Part shown: one piece after another, positions 21,434 through 31,739 of the stretch
How positions within the stretch are numbered: the stretch's first letter is position 1
Layout of the letters: every line of letters starts with the position of its first letter
DNA from: Geosiphon pyriformis
Taxonomy: Eukaryota > Glomeromycota > Glomeromycetes > Archaeosporales > Geosiphonaceae
Reading direction: 5' to 3'
Length of the DNA stretch: 64,000 nt
Assembly (NCBI GenBank): GCA_016748015.1
Contig: JAAOMT010000295.1
Location: forward strand, 998,604 to 1,062,603
The notes under the pieces: generated by a model
Databases searched by the model: none
What the model saw: only the letters and a program-made list of their open reading frames with translations
Told to the model about the DNA's origin: nothing
Made by a program: the position numbers and the translations under genes

Positions 21434-22295
21434 TTAGGAGTGTTGACTGAAGAGCCACTTCAAGAGTGTGACACTCTGACTTGCATATGCTTACTGAGTC
21501 TACTAGTCAGAAATTTTCTGTCCTATGTTCATATTTGATGAAAGCTATACACTGACAGCTTCCAATAGCAGTTAAGAAAAGATTATAAAATAAAAGTTAT
21601 CCTGGTGTGCTGTATTTGTTGTGTGATAAGATGAAGCTACCTAATTATGTCTTTATGTGTGCTTTAAATGTTGGTGTTTAGAGGAAGATTCTGGCTAAGA
21701 TTTCTGCTTCATGGGTCTTTTTGGTAAAGACTAATGCTTTGTTTTCTTCTGCAGTTTTGCAGTTTCTTGGTCTTTGTTCTTTAGATGTTGGTCTATATTT
21801 GGTTATATATAAGAGATTTGTTATAAAAAATTGGTGTACAGAAGCTGTTGAAGTTTTTGATAATAAAAAAAAAATTGTAAGTATTGTTGTTGAATATGTG
21901 AGGCATTTTTTTAAGTTATATTATTCTAGAATCTGGCTGGTAAGGTTTAAACATAGGGTGGATATGGAAAGAGCTGGTTTGGTTAGGGATAGTGGGTTGG
22001 TGTCAGGTTTGTCATATTGTGTAATGCATGTGTTGTCAGATAGTGTGGTTAGAATACTTGACATTGTTAAATCTCTTGCTGTTAGTTTTGGCCATTATAG
22101 ACCTTATCTTTTTTTTTCTGGGTTGAATTATAATTCATGTGTTGTTATAGGTGTGTAGTATTGTTTTGTCTGGCCTGAGTGGCTAGTTACATGTAACAAG
22201 TACATGAATTGTATTTAGTTTGAGCCTCTTAGTATGGCTTTATATACTAAATAGCAGTTGGGTTTTATTTATTAAATGTGTAATAAAAAAAAATA
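21434..22295 (+). pseudogene. LINE A ORF2 C-terminal region and 3' tail
   Basis: After RNase H a further coding remnant includes a 145-codon open stretch (21721-22158) with SSAVLQFLGLCSLDVGLY and a C-terminal hydrophobic part. It ends in the 3' UTR with GTCTGGCCTGAGTGGCTAG, TACATGTAAC and an A-rich terminus near 22287. The same tail can be recognised in the decayed copies around 30.4 kb and 33.6 kb. Confidence 0.65.
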
Positions 22296-23829
22296 TTACA
22301 ATTAAAATAATAAGTATTATTAAAAATAATATTATTATTTACATAAAAATTTTTTTATTAATTAAAATAAAAAAACACAGCAATAAACAAATAGTATTAT
22401 TAGTTAATATATTAGCAATATTATTATTTATAGTTTTAAAATGGTTTTTAATTTTGAATTAAATAATTAAATATTTTTTTCATTAATAAAATTAAAATTT
22501 TGTTTTTTTTATTTAGCATTGATTAAATAAATTAAAAAAACTTAAACAAATTTAGCTATATAAATATCTAATATTGCTTAATTATTAAAGATAATTTTTA
22601 TTATACTAAATATAAAAACACATATAAAAGCAAAAAAACAGTTTACAATTTAGCCAAAGTAAATAAAATAAAATCTAAAACACAAATATTAATATTTATA
22701 TTAAAATTCTTAAAAAATATCATAATACTATAAATTATATTATGTAAATTCAAACTTTATAATAAACTATTAATAAAAGCTATAAAAAAATTTGTATTTA
22801 ATAGACTGTTGTTAATTGTAAAAAATTTATTTAAATTATAAATACTTTAATAATTAAATTTATAGTTTATTAATAAAAAAATTAAATATGATTTCTAATT
22901 ATACAAAAAATTAAATATATTTAAAAAATAGTTGTATTATAATAAATTTATATTAATAAATTTTAATATTTATTAAGCTATTATTTTAAGTTAAATATTT
23001 TTAAATATTTTAAAAAATTTTAAATAAAAATTATATATAAATTCCAAGTAAATACATTATATATTTTTAAAATAAACTATTTTTTTAATAATTATTAAAT
23101 TTTATTATAATTAAGATTAAAAACTTCTTTTTTTTATATTTAAAAAAAAGCTTTTTGAAAAAAAGTTTTTGATTTTGCTGTTTTACTTATTTTTAATATT
23201 TTATAAAACATTGATTTTTTTATTTAAGAATTAATGATTACTATTAATAATAATATAACCAAAAAAAAGTTCCCAAAAATATTGTATATAATTTTATTAA
23301 AGATAATTTTACTTAAAAACTAAGAAAAATAAAAAAATATTAAAAACTCTGATAATAATAGTTTTATTTTTAGATAAATTTTTGTCTTCAAACAGTAAAA
23401 TAGCTTTTTTTGCTGTTTTTAATGTTTTTAATAACATAAAAATCAATTTTAAACTTGAATTAAAAAATTTATAATAGTAAATATTAAGTTTAATACTAAT
23501 AATAAAAGCAAAACTCTTTTAGACTTCAAGACAAATATTTTTAAAGCAAAAAAATAAATATTAAAAAATTGAAAGTTTTGTTTTTAAATATAAAATTAAA
23601 AATAAAAAACATTTTTTATTTTTTATTTTTTTATTTAAATTAAATTGGTCTATTTTTCGTGGTTGTTAAAAAAAATTGAAAAAAATTTATGTTTTAAATA
23701 TTTAATTTTACTAATTAATAAAAAAAACTTTATAAAAAAGATGTATATAATTAAAAAAATAGTTTTTTATTAATTAATTTTGATAAAATTTTCACTTTTT
23801 TAAAATTTCAGATTAATATTTAAATTAAA
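22296..23829. other. Extremely AT-rich sequence, no gene; possibly the 5' end of decayed LINE B
   Basis: Almost only A and T, with no credible ORF. It lies between the A-rich end of LINE A and the first part of LINE B that I could align. Extrapolating the offset would place the 5' end of LINE B near 22.9 kb. I could not align this portion by eye. Confidence 0.4.
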
Positions 23830-26800
23830 ATTTAGTTTAGATAAAATTATAATATTGGCCAAAAATAAGAGTATAATTATAAACAACAATTTTAAAAAAC
23901 CAAATGTATTATTAAATTGAATTATAATTATTAAAAAATATTACTGTTTATTTTGCCAATAAATATTATTGCTTATAATTTTGGGAATTTGTTAAACAAA
24001 ATAGCTAAAAAAAACTTTGTTATTAATTGTGTTTACTATAAACAGTAAGATAAAATATGTTATTATTTGTTTTAAAATTAAAAAATTTAAACAGAACTTA
24101 TTATACTATTTTAATATTTTAATATTAATATAATAAATTTGGTTTAAACTAAATTAAATTTGATTTACTATAAAAATTATAAATATTTTAATTACACAAA
24201 ATTAAAAAAAATTTCTTAAATATATATTATTAATAATTAATTAAAACTATTTTATTGCTATTTATGCTAAAAAAAATGCTTTTATTTTTTATTGCTTTTA
24301 ATAACAAGTTTTAAACTTAAATAGTTTTATTAAATTGTAAATTTAGTTTTGTTAATAGTTTTTATATGAATTTAATAAAAAATCTTCTAAATTTTTTATT
24401 ATTTATTTTGTTGAAAAAAACTTAAAACTATTCTTAAATAAAATTTTAAATTTAAAGTTTAAGTTAAATACTCTATTTTTGCTGGCTTTTTAAATATTAG
24501 TTGCTATTTTATTTTTAATATTGGTTTTTAATTTTGGTTTAAAAAAATTAAAAATTTATTGTTTTTAAATACTAAAATTTTTAATTTCTTTGTGTTTAAT
24601 TTGAGTGGTTAAAAAACCAAATAATAAAATTTTTAGGTTTTTTTATATTATTTTAACTAAATTAAATGCTTTATTTGCTAATAAAAGCATTTATATTTTA
24701 TTTTCACAATAATTATATTATATATAATATAAAAAAATTTTTGCTAAGCAAAAAAACATTATAAGATAACATAAAAATATAAGCAATTTAATTTTTATTG
24801 TTACTAAAACAAAATTAAAAGATTAAATCAGATCTTAAATTATAAATTTAATAAAGTCAGAATTTTTATAATTGGTTTAAATTCTAATTATATAAAGTTT
24901 AAAATTTTAATTATTTTAGAAAATGGATTGGCAAATATGTTTGCAAAGTTTTTAAAATATTAAACCAACTTTTATAAGTTTATTTTTGTTTAAAAATAAG
25001 TTTTCAATTATTATTTTGAATTTTTATACAGATGTTTTTTTGTAGTTAAATTAAAACAAACTAATAAAATTACAATTATTAAAGTAGTAAATAACAGTTT
25101 TTTTAATAAAATAGTTAATAGTTTAGTTTTTAATTTGAAGTAATTTAAAAAAAGTAAAAAAGTTATTAACTATATTTTTGTTAATATATATTTTTTAATA
25201 CAATAATCAAACAAGAAGTATATATAAGATAAAAAAGTTTTTTAATATTAATTACAATATTTTTTTATGTTAATTAGCCTAAATAATTTATTAAATATAT
25301 AGCTTTATGTATTATAAAAACAGATAAATAAGAATTATTAAAATAAAAAATAAAAAATACAAATAACTTTAAATAAAAATATTTTAAAAAACTTTTTTTA
25401 TTTAAAATAATAAATATAAAAGATAAATTTAATATAGTAAATAAAAATTCTATTTAAAAAATTATGTGTTTTTTGGCTGATAAAATGTTTTTTAAAACTT
25501 GGTTTTATAAATTTAAAAGCACAAAAAATAATTAATTATCCAAATTTTTTAATTAAAGCTTTTAATGTTTAAAATTGTTAAGAAATTAAAATTAAAGTTT
25601 AATAATAAGTTTGCTTATATGGTTTTTTTAATAGAATATAAACTTTAAAAATTTAAAGTATAATAGATATAAGTTTGATATTAATAATATTAATTTAATT
25701 TTGTCTAATATAAATTTTTTTTAGATTTTTAAGCTTAAAAATTCTAAATAACTAAGAAATTTAGTTATTATCAAACACATAAAATATTTTATTTATAATA
25801 AAAATCATATAATTGAAAGTATTTTAAAATATTTATTTTAGAAAGTTGTTTTAAATTATTTAATATAGAAAAAAAGCAGATTTTGAAGCTTAAAAATATT
25901 AAATCTAATTCAAATAAAATCATAAAAAAATAAATTAAAAAATAAATAGTATTAAATACAATTTCTGTTCTGTAATATTATTAATATGTTTTATTAAACA
26001 ATATAAATAATAAAATATTTTTTAATATAATAAAAAGAGTAAAATATAAGAAATTATTAAAAATAATTAAAAATTTATCAGCCAATTTGTCTAATATTAT
26101 GAATAAATTATAGAAGCATTACAATAATTTTGTTTTAAACTTGTTGTTAAATTTGTTGAATATATATTTGTTAAATAAATTGGTTTCTAAATTATAAAAA
26201 AGTTTAAATGTTAATAATTTTTAAATTATATAAGTAAAAAAATATTTAATAAATACTTGTTTTATTACTTTAATTAAAACTTTTAAAAAAATACTTTTTA
26301 AAATTTTTTAACCAAATTTTTTTGCTTGTAACAATTTAATGTTCTTTATAGAAATAATTTTTTTGTTTTAACTTAATTTTTTATTTTTGTGATAAATTTA
26401 GTAATTAAAAATATTTAAAAAAATTAAAAATTGTAATTGGTTTTATAAAACATATCCAAAATTTATAATGAAATTAGATAGTATTATTTAAAAAATAGTT
26501 TAATTAAAATTAAAATATATAAAAGTTTAACCGAATTTTTTGGCTATATTTATAATAACAAAATAAATAGAATTATAACAAATTTTGGTTTAATAAATAA
26601 TTACAAAATACATAATCAATTGAATTAAAAATAAAGATTTTTTTTTGCTGTTTTAAAAAAATTTTTATAATCTTTTTTTGTATTAAATTAAAAAATATAA
26701 AAGTTTAAATAAATACAAAATTAATACTAAAATTGTGACCAAACCTAATAAAAATTAAACCCAAATCTGGTTTGACTTTTACTTAAAAACTAATGTATTT

Positions 26801-27367
26801 ATTAATAATACAATCTGAAAATAATTAGACAGTCTTTTAATATATTTTAAAAATTGTTAGCAAATTTTTTAATATTAATAATATTTTAATTAACAATAAT
26901 AAAACTATACTTATTTTTATTAACTAAAAAATTAAAAAAGTATTAGTGACTTGTTTATTTTTGTTGTAAAAAAAACTGCCGATTTTTTTGTTTATTAAAA
27001 ATCTATTTAAATTAAATTTAAAAAAAGTGTATTTAAATATTAAATTTTTTGCTAATATAATTTTGAAAAAGTTATAAACAAACAGTTTTTTTACAATTTT
27101 ATAGTTTATAATTAGTTATAAAAGCCAATTTAGTTGTGTTTAAGAGTATATATAATAGATAAAATTTGTTAATTAAAAAAAAAATTGAAGTTTATAGCCA
27201 ATTTGCTTAAAAACTTTCTTAATAAAACTGCTATTATTTGAAATTAAATATTATTAAGTCTATTTTAGTATTTTATTAAGTTATTACTGAGTTTTTTGAA
27301 TAATCTTTTGGTTAAAACAAAATTTTTTTTTGGAATATAAGTTTTTTTGTTAATAATATTCTAAATA

Positions 27368-29122
27368 CAATCAGACCTCTATAAAAGAACACAGTTGGAA
27401 CATGCAAATTATGTTCTATTTTAGAGGTGTCTATTATAGAGTTTTATAATTATTATCAAATAAACTATATTTATTTATTAAATCAATCAATTATTATTAT
27501 TATTATTATTATTAAAATATTGATTAATTGTTACCTGTTTTTTAGAATTTTCCTTCATTTTTTCGTATTCATATAATTTTTTTCTAAGTAAATTTTGGTT
27601 TTCTATACTAAAATTTTCTTCTGCTAATTGCTCTTCAAATTTAATTGCCTTTTTTAATGCTTCATATGCTTCTCTAATTGTAATTATAGCAGGTGGAGAT
27701 TCTTCTAATTCTTCTTCCGAGTCATTAATTGTATTGGTTTCAATTTGAGCATCGGCTAAAACCATATCTACAATTTTATTATCATCAAGAATATTTTCAG
27801 TTGCCAATAATTCATCAACTGCTACAGTATAATCTTCGAGATTTTTGACCAATTGTTGTGCATTTGATGGTAAATTGTTGAATATATCCATAGCAATTGA
27901 TGTTTCGGATTCTTGAATTTCTAATTCTTGATTATAGAAAAGAATATCCGTTTTTTGCCAACAGTTTTGAATTGTAACAGATATTACTCGAAACCATGAT
28001 TGAACAACATAATCAATTGCTTGTTTTATGTTTAATTTATTTCTAAAAAATAAATTAATATTAGATAAATTATATAATATATAATGATAATAATTGGTAA
28101 ATATAATATACCAATTATTTTCCTGCATTTCGACATTTTGCAAGTGTTTGATTTGGTCCCATACGAAAAAATAATCCTGTTTCATCAGCATTATATATGT
28201 CAGCAGGATCAAATTCGGATATAATGGTTTTTAATTTTCTTCATTCTTCTGATAAACTTTTAGTTGATACACTTCCTGCTTCACCATAAAATCGTAAACA
28301 CGTAACTGGTTTCGTTTTTTGAATTTTTGAATCCATCCATTTGAGAATTGCATTTCATTTTCGTGCATACCAAGAAGTTTGGCAAATTCTTTTCCTTTCT
28401 CTTTAATTAGTTGATCATTGAATTCGATAGTGGCTGCAGTTACTTGTTCTACCCAATAACTTAAAGCTTGGTCTAATAATGGAAATTTAATGCTTTTGTG
28501 TCAAATAGATCTTTCTGAGATTTCATCAATTTCAATATTCAACCACTTTGCATGCTCTTTGATTACCTTAGAGACAGTTGGACAAGAAATATGAAGTTCT
28601 GGATATTTATGATTGAAGTAAGCTACAATATCATCATGTTTCGTGCCATAGTAATTTTTGGAAATATTGACAAATTTCTTTACAAAGAGCATCATTAACT
28701 GCTGCTCGTTTTTGTTTTTTGAATAAAGGTTCTGACATTGTGATAATTTAGCAAGTCTGCTAGAAAATGTGCCTATAATGATAATATTAGATTTGGTTTT
28801 AGCAAGCCTGAATTGGAATACAATAGGAACTAAGTGGCTGTATGTGAAAACAGACAAGATCAAAAAGAGTAAGTCCAATGTAAATCGATTTAAAAGAAAG
28901 TTAGGATGAAATCAATTCAATACGTTCTAACTTTTTTCCCAATAACATCTAGCACGTGATATTTGTTCTTATATGAAGGTAAATTTCGAATAAACGTTTG
29001 ATAAAATTATGTTCTTGTTCCTTTATAGATTGTTCTTATATAAAGGGAAAATTGTTAATTAATCAATTGGTTCTATAAAAAAATGTTCTTTTATTGAGAG
29101 TTCTTTTATGAAGGTCTGACTG
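27368..29122 (-). mobile_element. Pogo/Tigger-like DNA transposon with TA target duplication
   Basis: The left end CAATCAGACCTCTATAAAAG and the reverse complement of the right end CAGTCAGACCTTCATAAAAG form terminal inverted repeats of about 23 bp, flanked on both sides by TA (27366-27367 and 29123-29124). The interior encodes a pogo-type transposase on the - strand. It is 1755 bp, and its base composition is clearly less AT-biased than the decayed LINE it interrupts, so it is younger than most of that decay. Confidence 0.88.
27487..28878 (-). pseudogene. Pogo/Tigger transposase, internally deleted and frameshifted
   Basis: The N-terminal part (28501-28878) has a CENP-B-like helix-turn-helix: IVAYFNHKYPELHISCPTVSKVIKEHAKW. 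The next part, in 28213-28500, continues with a second HTH-like region (GWIQKFKKRN) and the start of the DDE domain, IYNADETGLFFRMGPNQTLA, containing the first catalytic Asp but frameshifted relative to the downstream frame. The sequence then jumps, within about 100 bp, to the family's C-terminal region (LNIKQAIDYVVQSWFRVISV) and an acidic C-terminus ending NQYF plus an Asn run coded by an ATT microsatellite (27488-27512). About 150-200 residues with the other catalytic residues are missing. This copy cannot transpose by itself. Confidence 0.82.
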
Positions 29123-30483
29123 TACATATTATTTTAAAAATAAGATATTAATTTTAAATATTTTAAGTTAATTTATATATTATGTTTTTTAAAAAATTTA
29201 ACATTATTTTTGCAAATTAAATATAAAATAATTATGATTTTTGTTTTAATTAAAAAAATATTTATTATTAGAAGAAACTTGATTCTAAAAATCTGGTATT
29301 TGTTTAGTTTAATTTTATCTTAGATTTTATTAAAGAAAATAATCTTATAAATAAAAATTTGCTTATGTTATTTACTTTATTTTATTAATGTTTGTCTAAT
29401 TTTAACTGTTTTAATATAGTTAAAACTGGTTTAAATAAAGCTTATTTAAATATAATCTTAGTTTTTACAAATAAATTTGTAAAAAATATAAGTTTTTTAA
29501 TATTACTAATAATATATTGACCTATTTTATTAAATTTGAATTTGGATATAAGTTTGAAATTTATAATTTAATATTGGCTAAATTATAGACAATAGCTTTA
29601 ATATTAAAATACAGATTAATATTTAATAAAATTATTATTAATTTATACAATTAAAAATATATATATTAGAGTTATATATAATTAGATCTAATTTTTGTAA
29701 TCAATACTAAATAAAAAACCAAATGTGTTACTAAGTTTGTTAATAAGTTTTTTACAAAAAATTTTAATTTGAAAAAGTGTGTTTTTGTGTAATATTTTAA
29801 TATATATTTAAAGACTGGTTTATTAAGTTATAATATTGTTAGTTTTTATACTTATTTTATAAAAACTTACACAAAAAACTGTCTATTATTGTAAAAAAAA
29901 GACTTTATAATCTTAATTAAATTGTTTTTATTACAGATTAAAAAAGAATTCTGATTATAATTTTTATGTATTTTCAACTTTACTATAAAAAAGACTAATA
30001 TTAAAAATTGTTTTAATAAATAGATTATTTTGTTTAGTGAATTGTTTATAAATTTATTTATTTTTTAATTGTTATATAATACAGTTATTAATAATTATAT
30101 TTATATGGCTATTGTTAAAGATTTTGTTTTTAAAAATTGAGTTTTTGAATTACTTATGGTGTTTAAAAATACTGTTAAGACTAGTTTATATATCATAAGA
30201 TAAGTATTTAGTTGCTGAATTCTAAGTTAAAAGTTAATTATAAAAAAGAAGATTTGATTGTTAATAATAGGTCAGTCTTGGTTAATGTTTATAAATTAAC
30301 AATATATAGCTCTAAAAAACTTGTTTATAAAAAGGTTTTGCTTAAAGTCGGCTTGTTAGTTTTGGTTTTGCTGTTAGTTTGCAATTAGTTTTTGACATGT
30401 TTTATAAACCAGTAGGTTTTTTTGGTGCTATAAATATGTAGTATAGCCTTAATTAGTTCAAGTGGTTGGTCACATGTAGAAAA

Positions 30484-30655
30484 GGCATAAGCCACACTTA
30501 TTTTGAAATCTTTCATTGTAGTAGGTAATAGTTGGCTGCATTCGTTAAATAAAAAAAAAAATTAAGATCATGAGCCACATTTATTTTAGGGCAGTTTTTG
30601 CTGTATTGTAATAGGTAGTGGTTGGGCCACACTCGTTAATGCGAGATAAAATAAA
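30484..30655 (+). repeat. Two tandem LINE 3'-tail units, each ending A-rich
   Basis: Unit 1 (about 30484-30557) and unit 2 (about 30561-30652) both run from GAGCCACA/AAGCCACA through GTA-TTGTAATAGGTAGT-type sequence to (C)TCGTTAA and an A-rich end. LINE A ends in a related AGCAGTTGGGTTTTATTTAT segment. Unit 2 keeps CG dinucleotides (TCGTTAATGCGAG) and so looks younger than LINE B. Confidence 0.6.
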
Positions 30656-31190
30656 AAAATGAAGATAGAAAATATGTGAAAATTTGCATTGTATTTTTCA
30701 AGTGGCTTGCAATCATTAAAGTTTTATGTATTATATTATTTTATAGTTTCTTTTATTAAGAAACATAAAGCAATAAATAAACTTTATGGTAAGATTATAT
30801 TATAAGAAAAGCTTGATAAAGTGAATCAATCTTTTCCGAATTTCTTTAAATTTTTTAAATCGAAAAACTTTTAAAGTATAAGATTAGTCAAGTTATCATA
30901 ACAGAGAGATTAATCTAAAACCAAATTGTTTTTTAATTTCAACATATTGTCAGAATTGACATTTTCCAAAAGAAATTTTCAAAACTTTCACTGACTGATA
31001 TATTTGTCATTTTAATAAACAGTTTTGTTTATGGTAACGAGAACCTGAATTGGCAAAAGTCTAACAAATTCCTTGATTAATTGCATGCTTACAAGGATAA
31101 TGGAATGAGAATTTTGTAAATATCATAGAAAAGGAAGAACATTTTATTATTTAAAAAGAATCGTTTAATTTACATTGTTTATCCTATTTA
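30656..31190. other. Intergenic DNA downstream of the CipC-like gene; no gene seen
   Basis: AT-rich but of normal complexity, with no supported ORF or repeat. It probably includes the 3' flank of the CipC-like gene. Confidence 0.5.
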
Positions 31191-31242
31191 TAGACATGAA
31201 TTTAACAACCCAAAACTTTATAAGACTCAAACATCTAACCCA

Positions 31243-31739
31243 TCATTTGTTCGCATTGTCGTCGTACAATTTGTCGGCAGCTTTGTTAGCATAACGTTTA
31301 GCCTTTTGCTTATCAACGAAGTCCATACCTTTAGTTTCGACCAACTTGAATATTGAAAATAAAAAGTTAATAAATTGAAATTGAGAAATCAAAAAGATCA
31401 ATTACCTTATCAACCGAAGCAGCTGCAATAGCTGCTAAAGCAGCCTTGCCATTTGAGTGTGGTTCATCAGGATTGCGCTTTTTTTCGTAGAGCCTGTATG
31501 CTTCAAAGGCAGCAGCCCCGGCAATAACTTGGTGAGCAAGATGGGATTCGTGTTTTTTGAGTTCCGCTGCGTCTTGGTGAACTTTCTTGTGATGAGATTC
31601 AGCGGTTTCAAGGTTAAATTCACTGGTGTCAAATTCATCTAGTTTTAATTGATAATTAATTTAAGAATTAGCAAAGTATCAGAAATCCCATTTAATGTTT
31701 AAAAATAATTTTGGAATTTTTACCCTTATGGTGAGACAT
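31243..31739 (-). CDS. CipC-like small protein (DUF3759 family), three exons
   Basis: Exons on the - strand are 31739-31724, 31638-31406 and 31344-31243, with GT-AG introns of 85 and 61 bp. The spliced frame is exactly 117 codons (116 residues). It starts MSHHKDEFDTSEFNLETAE and has a helical core HQVIAGAAAFEAYRLYEKKR, an Ala-rich segment AALAAIAAASVDKLVETKGM, and ends KLYDDNANK. The xAAFEAxxxYE and GxxAxxxVDKLxETKGxD pattern is that of the fungal CipC/antibiotic-response family, small cytosolic proteins of unclear function often induced by stress or in hyphae. All reading frames and splice sites are intact, in strong contrast to the decayed DNA on both sides. Start choice: the only ATG that gives the family N-terminus through a proper first intron. 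Confidence 0.88.

Larger units (their letters stand above)
15541..22295 (+). mobile_element. LINE A: nearly full-length non-LTR retrotransposon (two ORFs, EN-RT-RNase H)
   Basis: Coding order is ORF1 with an RRM-like part and CCHC knuckle, then an AP-type endonuclease, reverse transcriptase, RNase H and a C-terminal region, ending in an A-rich tail near 22287-22295. This architecture (ORF2 with RNase H) resembles the I/Tad1-type groups of fungal LINEs; I do not assign a clade. Many in-frame stops and at least one frameshift make it inactive. The A-rich tail and lack of LTRs support non-LTR status. Confidence 0.88.
23830..30480 (+). mobile_element. LINE B: AT-decayed copy of the same LINE family, interrupted by a pogo element
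   Basis: The sequence is collinear with LINE A over most of its length. GCTTATAATTTTGGGAATTT (about 23970) matches 16608. AAATAAGTTTTCAATTATTA (about 24993) matches 17790. The stretch around 25870-25930 matches 18820-18890, and 26080-26120 matches 19045-19085, including a shared TATAGAAGCAT. FVDD at 19781 corresponds to F-I-N-N at 26798-26809. AGAAACTTGATTCTAAAAAT (29273) matches 20697, and the tail GGTTGGTCACATGTA at about 30463 matches 22180. Most differences that I checked turn C to T or G to A. The element is in the same orientation as LINE A and is split by 27368-29122. Confidence 0.82.

Noticed and set aside
27488-27512. Short regular (ATT)n array as a possible CRISPR-like repeat
   Set aside because: It is a plain microsatellite without spacers; no CRISPR array exists in the window.
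31435-31642. ORFs of 67 and 61 codons overlapping the CipC-like gene
   Set aside because: Wrong-frame and opposite-strand shadows of exon 2.
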